Below are positions 1-7,278 of a DNA stretch of 10,484 bases, in pieces. The first letter of the stretch is position 1. Every line of letters begins with the position of its first letter. The notes beneath the pieces were generated by a model. That model had not been told where the DNA came from. It searched no databases and saw only the letters and a list, made by a program, of their open reading frames with translations. The position numbers and the translations under genes are program-made. The DNA comes from Hyphomicrobiales bacterium (GTDB taxonomy: Bacteria > Pseudomonadota > Alphaproteobacteria > Rhizobiales > Aestuariivirgaceae), in assembly GCA_023266715.1 (NCBI GenBank), contig JAHFPK010000070.1, forward strand, positions 1 through 10,484, written 5' to 3'.

Positions 1-220
1 CCAGATAATAGAGAACACCCCGGTGCCCGTCATGGCCTGCTATCACCGAGGCAACAACGCGCCCATCAACAATTCCAACCAGGACAGTCGACGTCTCGCC
101 CTCCCGCGCAAATTTAATGTCCTTGTACGGATCATTCCAGTCGCGTGTTAATTCGCAGCGTTTCCATAAACTTACAACGCTTTCCTCATCTTTTTCATGA
201 ATGTCGCGGAAGGAAATCAC
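1..220 (-). CDS. GNAT-family N-acetyltransferase, N-terminal part (3' end outside window)
   Basis: This is the first 73 codons of a gene that runs off the left edge. I translated it directly from the minus strand. It starts with GTG at 218–220, inside the TGA stop of the upstream oxidase gene (GTGA overlap). The pattern is that of the small YpeA-like GNAT group: an N-terminal strand (ISFRDIHEKD), a helix with LWKRCELTRDWNDP at about residues 18–31, then VLVGIVDGRVVASVIAGHDGHRG at about 46–68, read here in two parts as VLVGIVDGRVVAS and VIAGHDGHRG. The acetyl-CoA-binding loop (R/Q-x-x-G-x-G/A) would lie outside the window and cannot be checked. The family transfers acetyl from acetyl-CoA to an amine; the substrate cannot be predicted. 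An AAGGTG stretch about 8 bases upstream could be the ribosome binding site. It is probably the last or a late gene of the tsaC–oxidase operon. Confidence 0.8.
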   Translation of the reverse strand, partial: MISFRDIHEKDEESVVSLWKRCELTRDWNDPYKDIKFAREGETSTVLVGIVDGRVVASVIAGHDGHRGVLYYL

Positions 221-1614
221 GGAGGTAACACCTTGCCGGGGTTCATGATGTTCGTCGGATCAAAAAGTTTTTTCAAGTCGCGCATCATCTGCAATTCAAC
301 CGGGGACTTGATCTCCGGCATGTGATGTTTTTTCAAGCGCCCAATACCATGCTCGGCGCTGATCGAGCCACCAAATTTCAATACGACATCAAACACAACC
401 TTGTTCATCTCATTCCAGAGATCGAGATATTTTTTCTTATTCATGCCGGGCGGTTGCGAAACGTTGAAATGCATGTTGCCATCGCCCATGTGCCCGAAGG
501 GCATCACCCGCGCCTCTGGCATAAATGTATTGACAGCACGGCTGGCTTCTTCAATGAACTGCGGAATCTTCGATACGGGCACCGAAACATCATGTTTGAT
601 CGAGCCGCCCTCAAACTTCTGCGACTCCGGCATCAGTTCACGAATGGCCCACAGCGCCTGCCGTTGTGCCTCCGATTGCGCCACCGTGGCGTCGGTCACC
701 AGCCCCTGCGTCATGGCCTCTTCCAGAATACTCTCAAAACTGCCGGCAACGGGATCGGCCAGTTCACTCAAGGCATACCACGGAGAGAATTCCGCCAAGG
801 GGTTGGTGATGCCCATATGCTTCACCGTGAAATCCATGGCAATCCGCGGCATCAGTTCAAAGGCCACCACGCGGTTACCGCTCATTTCACGCGCAAGCGA
901 CAAGAGATCAACGGCAGCCTGCGATGAGGTAACTGCAATAAAAGCAGTCTCGTGGGCGCGTGGTTTTGGAAAAAGCTTCAATGCCGCGGCAGTAATCACC
1001 CCGAGCGTTCCCTCCGCCCCGATAAACAGGTTCTTGAGGTCATAACCCGTGTTGTCCTTCCGCAAACGCCGCAACCCGTTCCAAATGCGCCCATCCGGCA
1101 ACACGACTTCCAGCCCCAGGCACAGGTCGCGGGCACTTCCATAGGCCAGCACATTAAGCCCGCCCGCATTGGTGGAAAGATTGCCGCCAATCCGGCACGA
1201 TCCCTCGGAAGCCAGGCTCAAGGGAAACAACCGCCCCACTTCATTGGCTGCAGTCTGCACGGATTTGAGCGTTGCCCCGGCTTGAACCGTCATGGTGCTG
1301 TCTGCCGCGTCGACATCTAAAATCTTCGTCATGCGGTCGAGCGAAAGCAACAATTCCTGGCCATTCTCAAAGGGAATTTGCCCACCCACCAGCCCCGTAT
1401 TGCCGGACTGCGGAACGATCGCCGTTCCCGTTTCAGTGGCGAGTTTGAGAATGCGCGAAACCTCTTCCGTGCTGGATGGCCGCAACACGAGGGGTGATTT
1501 TCCAACCCAGATATCGCGCCATTCCTTCATGTAGCCCACCATTTCAGTGGCATCACGAATGGTATTTTTTTCGCCAACGATGGCAGCAAATTGATTCAGC
1601 AAATCCGGCGTCAT
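217..1614 (-). CDS. FAD-linked oxidase, D-2-hydroxyglutarate dehydrogenase / D-lactate dehydrogenase type
   Basis: This is a 465-residue FAD enzyme of the GlcD/D2HGDH group (VAO/PCMH fold), expected to oxidise a D-2-hydroxyacid to the 2-keto acid. The FAD domain covers about residues 40–220, with PQSGNTGLVGGQ at 68–79, SEGSCRIGGNLSTNAGG at 136–152, DNTGYDL at 187–193 and FIGAEGTLGVIT at 197–208. The C-terminal domain has FGHMGDGNMHFN at 373–384 and SAEHGIGRLK at 419–428. By alignment from memory with human D2HGDH, H375, H382 and E421 match the metal ligands and H422 the catalytic histidine, so the site looks intact. Length is normal. The ATG (1612–1614) overlaps the tsaC stop by four bases, and the stop overlaps the GNAT start by four. 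D-2-hydroxyglutarate, a by-product of serine biosynthesis, is the likeliest substrate; D-lactate or another D-2-hydroxyacid is possible. Confidence 0.93.
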   Translation of the reverse strand: MTPDLLNQFAAIVGEKNTIRDATEMVGYMKEWRDIWVGKSPLVLRPSSTEEVSRILKLATETGTAIVPQSGNTGLVGGQIPFENGQELLLSLDRMTKILDVDAADSTMTVQAGATLKSVQTAANEVGRLFPLSLASEGSCRIGGNLSTNAGGLNVLAYGSARDLCLGLEVVLPDGRIWNGLRRLRKDNTGYDLKNLFIGAEGTLGVITAAALKLFPKPRAHETAFIAVTSSQAAVDLLSLAREMSGNRVVAFELMPRIAMDFTVKHMGITNPLAEFSPWYALSELADPVAGSFESILEEAMTQGLVTDATVAQSEAQRQALWAIRELMPESQKFEGGSIKHDVSVPVSKIPQFIEEASRAVNTFMPEARVMPFGHMGDGNMHFNVSQPPGMNKKKYLDLWNEMNKVVFDVVLKFGGSISAEHGIGRLKKHHMPEIKSPVELQMMRDLKKLFDPTNIMNPGKVLPP

Positions 1615-2546
1615 GTCTTGGGTCTCGGGGCCGCAGCCCGGCGCAAACGGTCATTGATCGCTTCCCCTAACCCGTCGTGGGGAATGGGAGCAACCGCTAT
1701 TGCCTTCACGCCCAAACCATCCAGTTCATGCAACATGCGGAAGAGATTGGCGGCAGCTTCAACAACATCACCCCGCTCCGAAAGCGTGTAGGGGCCGTTA
1801 TCATGGGAGCCAAATCCCAAATAGCTTTCGCCCTTGCGCGGGGATGTGGCATCCAGGCGCAAAAGCGCGTGGGGCGCGTAGTGGCTTTCCATTTGTCCGG
1901 GCGAATGGGGCCGCTTCGAATCCGCCTCGACATCCAGATCATGGCCCAATACCTGTTCAATTTCGTTTCGTGACAATCCGCCGGGGCGAAGCATGGTGGC
2001 GCGCTCATTCATGAAGCTCACAACCGTTGATTCAACGCCCACGGTGCAAGGGCCGCCATCGAGAACTACCGCAACCTTCTTGCCGAGCCCCCGTTTCACA
2101 TGCGCTGCCGTTGTCGGGCTCGTGCGCCCGGAAAGATTTGCACTCGGCGCAACAATGGGCCGGTTCACTGCACGAAGCAACTCAAGTGCCAGAGGATGAT
2201 CAGGCACGCGCAGGGCGATGCTGGATAATCCCGCCGATGCCAGCAGGGAAATGGGGCAGCGCGGCGCCCGCGGCACGACAATGGTCAAAGGGCCGGGCCA
2301 AAAGGCCTCCGCCAGTTTTTTTGCATCAACAGAAAACATGCCCAAGGCAAATGCCGCCTGCGCATTACAGACGTGGGAAATCAGCGGATTGATACTGGGC
2401 CTGCCCTTGGCGGCAAATAACCTGGCCACCGCCTGGTCACTGGTGGCGTCGGCCCCCAGCCCATAGACGGTCTCGGTCGGAAAGGCGACAAGCTCGCCTT
2501 TTTTCAACGCTTCGACGGCCACATTTATTTCAGTGGGACTCTTCAT
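1611..2546 (-). CDS. tsaC: L-threonylcarbamoyladenylate synthase, long Sua5-type
   Basis: Cytosolic enzyme making threonylcarbamoyl-AMP from threonine, bicarbonate and ATP, the first step of t6A37 tRNA modification; TsaB/D/E complete the transfer. At 311 residues it is the long Sua5 form, with a YrdC domain (about 8–200) and a C-terminal Sua5 domain (about 215–305), rather than the short E. coli TsaC. Visible motifs are PTETVYGLGADA at 23–34, KGRP followed by SINPL at 47–55, FWPGPLT at 82–88, SANLSG at 135–140, GVESTVVS at 170–177, and the inter-domain linker PGQMESHYAP at 216–225. I chose the ATG at 2544–2546 because family members begin just before the ALKKGELVAFPTETVYG stretch. A second in-frame ATG at 2565–2567 would add seven residues and would start inside the 12-base palindrome. 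Neither has a convincing ribosome binding site. It is first in a three-gene operon. Confidence 0.95.
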   Translation of the reverse strand: MKSPTEINVAVEALKKGELVAFPTETVYGLGADATSDQAVARLFAAKGRPSINPLISHVCNAQAAFALGMFSVDAKKLAEAFWPGPLTIVVPRAPRCPISLLASAGLSSIALRVPDHPLALELLRAVNRPIVAPSANLSGRTSPTTAAHVKRGLGKKVAVVLDGGPCTVGVESTVVSFMNERATMLRPGGLSRNEIEQVLGHDLDVEADSKRPHSPGQMESHYAPHALLRLDATSPRKGESYLGFGSHDNGPYTLSERGDVVEAAANLFRMLHELDGLGVKAIAVAPIPHDGLGEAINDRLRRAAAPRPKT

Positions 2547-2553
2547 GGAAGCC

Positions 2554-2565
2554 GCTCTATAGAGC
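2554..2565. repeat. Perfect 12-base palindrome
   Basis: GCTCTATAGAGC is its own reverse complement. It lies eight bases from the preferred tsaC start and overlaps the alternative tsaC ATG. It contains TATAGA on both strands, which resembles a -10 hexamer. It could be an operator half, part of a promoter, or chance. Confidence 0.55.
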
Positions 2566-2571
2566 ATGTTG

Positions 2572-2595
2572 CGGCAAAGTTGAATGACTTTGCCG
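2572..2595. repeat. Perfect 9-base inverted repeat with 6-base spacer (operator or leader-hairpin candidate)
   Basis: The left arm is CGGCAAAGT at 2572–2580, the spacer is TGAATG, and the right arm is ACTTTGCCG at 2587–2595. All nine pairs match. No T-run follows either arm on either strand, so it is not an intrinsic terminator. It sits between the starts of two divergent operons, where a dimeric repressor would bind, or it could fold as a stem-loop in the 5' leader of the HDAC–xseB–tlyA transcript. Confidence 0.7.
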
Positions 2596-2621
2596 ATAAC
2601 ACCATGCTTAAAAAACGGCCG

Positions 2622-3590
2622 ATGAATACTGTCCTATACACCCACCCCGCTTCCCTTAATCACCTGACACCGGAGGGCCATCCCGAACGGGTGGACCGCA
2701 TCAAGGTCATTAACAAAATCTTGGAAGCACCCCATTTTACCGGCTTGAAACGCCAATTGGCGCCTCTGGGCAAAGAAGAAGATATCCTCCGCGCCCATAC
2801 CCAGGAGCATCTCCGTCACATCCTGTCCATGTCTCCTGAAGAGGGCGTGGAATATGTCGATCCCGATACGGTAATGTCACCAGGCTCTTTGGAAGCCGCG
2901 TTCCGCGCCGTGGGGGCGGCCACCGCCGCCGTCGATGCCGTCTTCACCGGCAGGGCCGACAACGCCTTCTGCGCGCTCCGCCCGCCCGGCCACCATGCGG
3001 AATCACGGAGGCCCATGGGTTTCTGCCTGTTCAATCAGGTGGCCATCGCCGCCCACTATGCCCGCGCACGCTATAGTGCGGAACGCGTGGCGGTCGTTGA
3101 TTTCGATGTGCATCATGGCAATGGCACCCAGGAAATATTCTGGTCGGACCCCAATTTGTTCTATGGCTCCACCCATCAGATGCCGCTGTATCCCGGCTCG
3201 GGTGCTGCCGCTGAAACCGGTGTCGGCAATATCTTCAATGCACCCCTGCGGGCAGGCGATGGCAGCCAGCAATTCCGCGATGCCATGCGCAGCATTATTT
3301 TGCCGGCGCTTGATCACTTCGCCCCCGATCTCGTGCTGATCTCGGCAGGCTTCGATGCCCATCACGCGGATCCTCTGGGCAGCCTGCAATTGAGCGAGGA
3401 GGATTTCGCCTGGGCTACACTGGAACTTATGAGCGCAGCGGATGCCCACGCCAAGGGCCGCGTTGTATCCGTTCTTGAAGGCGGCTATGGTTTGCAAGGA
3501 TTGGCAGCTTCCGTTGCCATCCATGTTCAGGCCCTGATGCGGGGCACGGCCGAGCTTGACATGGACGATGACGAGGATGATGAGATATGA
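2622..3590 (+). CDS. Histone deacetylase family protein (acetylpolyamine/acetoin-utilisation type deacetylase)
   Basis: This is a 322-residue zinc-dependent deacetylase of the arginase/HDAC fold. Bacterial members remove acetyl from lysines, acetylpolyamines or other small acetylated amines; the substrate cannot be read from sequence. Catalytic features are complete: PPGHH at 121–125 (H124, H125), the zinc ligands D162 and H164 in VVDFDVHHGNGTQ, D245 in SAGFDAH, and Y289 in EGGYG, the transition-state tyrosine found in most active HDACs. The protein ends in an acidic tail (DMDDDEDDEI). I prefer the ATG at 2622 because family members start a few residues before LYTHPA. In-frame ATG at 2604 and TTG at 2580 would add 6 or 14 residues, but the TTG start would lie inside the inverted repeat. 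The stop overlaps the xseB start (ATGA, 3587–3590). It leads the rightward operon. Confidence 0.92.
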   Translation: MNTVLYTHPASLNHLTPEGHPERVDRIKVINKILEAPHFTGLKRQLAPLGKEEDILRAHTQEHLRHILSMSPEEGVEYVDPDTVMSPGSLEAAFRAVGAATAAVDAVFTGRADNAFCALRPPGHHAESRRPMGFCLFNQVAIAAHYARARYSAERVAVVDFDVHHGNGTQEIFWSDPNLFYGSTHQMPLYPGSGAAAETGVGNIFNAPLRAGDGSQQFRDAMRSIILPALDHFAPDLVLISAGFDAHHADPLGSLQLSEEDFAWATLELMSAADAHAKGRVVSVLEGGYGLQGLAASVAIHVQALMRGTAELDMDDDEDDEI

Positions 3591-3832
3591 CGAAATTTCC
3601 GGAGATCGCTGCACTGCCGTTTGAAAAGGCACTGGCCCAGCTTGAGGAAATCGTCTCGAAACTCGAGTCCGGCAAGGTCGATCTTGAGCAGTCCATTGCC
3701 ATCTATGAAAAAGGCCAGGCCCTGAAGGAGCATTGCGAAAAGCAATTGAAAGATGCCGAGGCCCGCATCGAAAAAATCACCCTGAAACCCGATGGCAAAC
3801 CATCGGGAACGGCGCCCCTGGACATGGAGTGA
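3587..3832 (+). CDS. xseB: Exodeoxyribonuclease VII small subunit
   Basis: This is an 81-residue protein, the usual size for XseB. It pairs in several copies with the XseA catalytic subunit, and the complex degrades single-stranded DNA from both ends to oligonucleotides in repair and recombination. The diagnostic helical-hairpin core is clear: FEKALAQLEEIVSKLESGK at about residues 12–30, then VDLEQSIAIYEKGQAL at about 31–46. The C-terminal tail (KPDGKPSG) is polar and probably disordered. xseA is not in the window, which is normal because the two subunits are usually encoded apart. It is joined to its neighbours by an ATGA overlap upstream and a GTGA overlap downstream. Confidence 0.96.
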   Translation: MTKFPEIAALPFEKALAQLEEIVSKLESGKVDLEQSIAIYEKGQALKEHCEKQLKDAEARIEKITLKPDGKPSGTAPLDME

Positions 3833-4563
3833 CACGCCACCGCCTTGATGAATTATTGGTACAACGCGGACTCTATGCATCGCGCTCGCGCGCCCGTGAT
3901 GCCATTTCACGCGGGACTGTGACCGTTGATGGAGTCGTCGCAGGCAAGCCCGCGCAGAACACCAATCCCGAAAGCCGCATTGAAATTCTTGATGAGGCGA
4001 GGCGTTATGTGTCCCGTTCCGCACTCAAGCTCAAAAGCGGAATCAATTTCTTCAATATTCCGGTCAAGGGTTTGAATTGTCTGGATATTGGGGCCTCGAC
4101 CGGAGGCTTCACCCAAGTGCTGTTGGAGCAAGGTGCGGCGCATGTAACGGCGATTGATGTGGGCCATGGCCAGTTCGATGCGTCGCTGCAAAGCGGTCCG
4201 CGCGTGACCTCAATCGAAGGACTCAATGCCCGCGATCTCACCGCTGGTCATCTCAAGCACAGAATCGATTTCATCGTCTGCGATGTGAGCTTCATCTCAT
4301 TGAAACTGGCACTGCCGGCAGCGCTGATGCTTGCTCAATCCGGATCCTGTCTCATAGCTCTCATCAAACCCCAATTCGAAGCAGGCCGCGACGCCGTAAG
4401 CCGTGGCGGAATCGTAAGTGACCCCCACGAGCACGAACGCGTATGCCGGGAAATTTCCGAATTCCTCACCGCCGAAAACTGGAAAGTTTTGGGCATCACC
4501 CCCTCCTCAATCGAAGGCGGCGACGGCAACAGGGAGTTCCTGATTGCGGCGGTAAAATCCTAA
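3829..4563 (+). CDS. tlyA: TlyA-family rRNA 2'-O-methyltransferase (S4 + FtsJ-like domains)
   Basis: This 244-residue protein has an N-terminal S4 RNA-binding domain (about 3–60, RLDELLVQRGLYASRSRARD) and an FtsJ-like Rossmann methyltransferase domain (about 62–242). SAM motif I is DIGASTGGFT at 86–95. K66 (SALKL), D152 (CDVSFIS), K180 (LIKPQFE) and E236 (GNREF) fit the K-D-K-E tetrad of ribose methyltransferases. Mycobacterial TlyA methylates C1409 of 16S and C1920 of 23S rRNA; many homologues are mislabelled haemolysins. The start is GTG at 3829–3831, overlapping the xseB stop (GTGA). An in-frame ATG at 3733 also exists but lies deep in xseB and would add 32 residues unlike the family. The TAA stop (4561–4563) overlaps the convergent aroC stop. 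Confidence 0.94.
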   Translation: MTRHRLDELLVQRGLYASRSRARDAISRGTVTVDGVVAGKPAQNTNPESRIEILDEARRYVSRSALKLKSGINFFNIPVKGLNCLDIGASTGGFTQVLLEQGAAHVTAIDVGHGQFDASLQSGPRVTSIEGLNARDLTAGHLKHRIDFIVCDVSFISLKLALPAALMLAQSGSCLIALIKPQFEAGRDAVSRGGIVSDPHEHERVCREISEFLTAENWKVLGITPSSIEGGDGNREFLIAAVKS

Positions 4564-5645
4564 CCCATTTGTGCCCGGTGGCGCAGGAAATGATCCGCCA
4601 GAACCAGCGCCATCATGGCTTCAGCAACAGGTACCGCCCTGATGCCAACACAGGGGTCATGGCGGCCTTTGGTGGAGATATCCGCATTTGTCCCCTGCGC
4701 CGTAATCGTCTGCCGCGATGTGAGAATGGAAGAGGTAGGCTTTACGGCCATCCGCACCACGATGTCTTGCCCGCTCGAAATGCCGCCAAGAATGCCGCCC
4801 GCGTGGTTGGAAAGAAATTCCGGTTTGCCATGGCGCATGCGAATTTCATCGGCGTTCTGTTCGCCGGTGAAAGCCGCCGCGGCAAAGCCCGCACCAATCT
4901 CCACGCCTTTCACAGCGTTGATGCTCATCATGGCGGAAGCCAGGTCCTGATCGAGTTTGCCATAGATCGGCGCCCCCCAACCCGCCGGAACGCCCGATGC
5001 CGTCACTTCCACCACGGCGCCGCAGGAAGACCCGGCCTTGCGAATACCGTCCAAATAATTTTCCCACTGCGCCGCCGCTTTTGCATCCGGCGAGAAGAAG
5101 GCGTTGTTGTGAACTTCAGCCCAATCCCAATTCTTGTAGTCAATCTTGTGTGTACCCATTTGCACGAGCGCCCCGCGGACCGTAACGCTAGGAATGACTT
5201 TCCGCGCCACGGCGCCCGCCGCAACTCGCGCTGCCGTTTCGCGCGCCGATGAGCGCCCGCCACCGCGGTAATCCCGCAAGCCATATTTGGCCTGGTAGGT
5301 CATGTCCGCATGGCCGGGACGGAATTTGTCGCGGTTCTCCGAGTAATCCTTAGAGCGCTGGTCCACATTCTCAATCATCAGCATGATCGGCGTGCCCGTC
5401 GTCACCTGGCCACCCGTGCGCTCATCCTCAAAAACTCCAGACAGAATTTTCACCTCATCGGGCTCGCGCCGCTGGGTGGTGAAGCGGCTCTGTCCCGGCC
5501 GGCGCTTATCGAGAAAGCTTTGAATATCAGCAGCAACCAACTTGATGCCCGGCGGACAACCATCCACCACGCAGCCCATTGCTGGTCCATGGCTTTCCCC
5601 AAAGGTTGTCATGCGAAACAAATGGCCGAAGGTATTGTGTGACAT
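4560..5645 (-). CDS. aroC: Chorismate synthase
   Basis: Last step of the shikimate pathway: FMN-dependent 1,4-anti elimination of phosphate from EPSP to give chorismate, the precursor of aromatic amino acids, folate and quinones. It is 361 residues, the normal bacterial length. Motifs are GESHG at 16–20, RPGHADMTYQAKYG at 109–122, RDYRGGGRSSARETAARVAA at 124–143, and RHDPCVGIR at 328–336. Met115 sits where GHADYTY is common in other species, probably a harmless variant. The start is the ATG at 5643–5645 (MSHNTFGHLFRMTTFGE); the reading frame is open for 33 more codons upstream, but those lie in the phosphatase gene and do not match the family. It begins ten bases after the phosphatase stop, so it is co-transcribed with fabI and the phosphatase. 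No good Shine-Dalgarno is visible. Confidence 0.97.
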   Translation of the reverse strand: MSHNTFGHLFRMTTFGESHGPAMGCVVDGCPPGIKLVAADIQSFLDKRRPGQSRFTTQRREPDEVKILSGVFEDERTGGQVTTGTPIMLMIENVDQRSKDYSENRDKFRPGHADMTYQAKYGLRDYRGGGRSSARETAARVAAGAVARKVIPSVTVRGALVQMGTHKIDYKNWDWAEVHNNAFFSPDAKAAAQWENYLDGIRKAGSSCGAVVEVTASGVPAGWGAPIYGKLDQDLASAMMSINAVKGVEIGAGFAAAAFTGEQNADEIRMRHGKPEFLSNHAGGILGGISSGQDIVVRMAVKPTSSILTSRQTITAQGTNADISTKGRHDPCVGIRAVPVAEAMMALVLADHFLRHRAQMG

Positions 5646-5655
5646 GTAAAATGTT

Positions 5656-6253
5656 TTAGGGCGGCAACGGCGTTCCGTCAAACCACGCGGCGGTGCCATG
5701 GGCAATCTTGCAAAACTGCCCCTGGTACATGCGAATACCCACAAGCTCGCGCATGGTCATGTTCGTCAGATGTCCGATGAGGCAACGGCCAATCGCGCCA
5801 TGGGAAACGACCACCGTGGGGTCCTGGAGAGTTGTCAGCCAATGCCGCAAGCGCTTCTGCCCGTCCGCATAACTCTCGCCGCCTTCGGGCCGCCATGAAT
5901 AACGCGTTTCGGGATCAGCGGGATAGATGGGTGAAGCCTTGAGCTCCCAAAATGGTTTGCCTTCCCAGATGCCAAAGCCAAGTTCCTTGAGAGCAGGAGA
6001 AATCGAAATGTGGCTTTCTGGAAGTGAAAGTGCATCTGCGATATGGTCCATGGTTTGTCGCGTGCGGCCAAGCGGGCTCACAGCAAAACGGCATTCCTTC
6101 GTCACTTCCGGGTGGGCAACAAAGGCCCGCGCAACATTTTGTGATTGGGCATGGCCCGTCTCATTCAGGGGAATATCGGTCCAGCCCTGAATGAGGCCGA
6201 GGCGGTTCCATTCAGTCTCTCCGTGGCGCACAAAATAAATCGGAGGCCGCGTC

Positions 6254-6261
<8 letters not shown>
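5656..6261 (-). CDS. Histidine phosphatase family protein (phosphoglycerate-mutase-like)
   Basis: About 201 residues of the histidine phosphatase superfamily. The phosphohistidine motif RHGE is at 12–15 (H13), followed by ETEWN; the other active-site residues fit R66 in SPLGRTRQT, E93 in LKELGFGIWEG, and H154 in VVSHG. The fold suits a cofactor-dependent phosphoglycerate mutase or a small-molecule phosphatase (GpmB/CobC-like); the substrate cannot be assigned. It starts inside the end of fabI. I prefer GTG at 6259–6261, which overlaps the fabI stop by eight bases. A TTG at 6271–6273 would add four residues and overlap by twenty. Neither has a strong ribosome binding site, suggesting translational coupling to fabI. 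I recall the order fabI–phosphatase–aroC from many Hyphomicrobiales. Confidence 0.9.
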
Positions 6262-7078
<817 letters not shown>

Positions 7079-7278
7079 GATTTTCCCTGATCAAAGCAAC
7101 GTGCAGCCGGAACCAGCCATTTTATTGCTATTTGGCATAGTTAAGCAGGGAAGGAAAGGGTGAGTGTTACGATAGTCAGGACTTGGGCACATGTCACCAG
7201 TTGCGACATTTTTGGACCACAGTCCATAAAGTCATTTCCATGGTCAGGCATGTGATGGTTCGGTATATTTTGCGGATC
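7079..7278. other. Divergent intergenic region between fabI and the ABC permease
   Basis: These 200 bases should hold promoters for both genes. On the minus strand, TAAAAT (7119–7124), about 41 bases before the fabI ATG, resembles a -10 element but has no matching -35. A weak hairpin (TGGAC / GTCCA, 7213–7226) lies further right. The right part (7183–7278) is also open in frame with the permease, from a TTG at 7183 and ATGs at 7240 and 7255, so the true boundary is uncertain. I see no riboswitch, RNA gene or repeat. Confidence 0.45.
7084..7088 (-). promoter_or_regulatory. Ribosome binding site of fabI
   Basis: AGGGA on the minus strand lies five bases before the fabI ATG. It is one of the few good Shine-Dalgarno matches in the window and fixes this start. 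Confidence 0.6.

Larger units (their letters stand above)
2547..2621. promoter_or_regulatory. Divergent promoter region between tsaC and the HDAC-like gene
   Basis: These 75 bases separate the chosen starts of two oppositely transcribed operons, so both promoters must lie here or in the flanking 5' coding ends. The gap holds two perfect dyads: the palindrome GCTCTATAGAGC (2554–2565) and the inverted repeat CGGCAAAGT / ACTTTGCCG (2572–2595). TATAGA inside the palindrome could serve as a -10 element in either direction, but I find no good -35 at the right distance. A regulatory role is inferred from position and symmetry only. Confidence 0.5.

Noticed and set aside
322..1045. Long open frames on the plus strand opposite the FAD-linked oxidase (201 and 214 codons)
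   Set aside because: They are antisense to a gene with clear family motifs, their products are rich in Arg, His, Ser and Cys with no recognisable domain, and they overlap each other in different frames.
2580..2621. Upstream TTG (2580) and ATG (2604) starts for the HDAC-like gene
   Set aside because: The TTG start lies inside the perfect inverted repeat, the extra residues do not resemble the family N-terminus, and neither has a ribosome binding site. The ATG at 2604 remains possible.
7213..7226. Small hairpin TGGAC / GTCCA upstream of the permease
   Set aside because: Only five pairs with a four-base loop, expected by chance at this length, with no T-run and no repeat nearby.
7183..7278. 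Longer N-terminus for the permease from TTG 7183 or ATG 7240/7255
   Set aside because: The extra residues are not typical of the family N-terminus and lack a clear ribosome binding site; 7279 leaves a normal short cytoplasmic lead before the first membrane segment. Not excluded.
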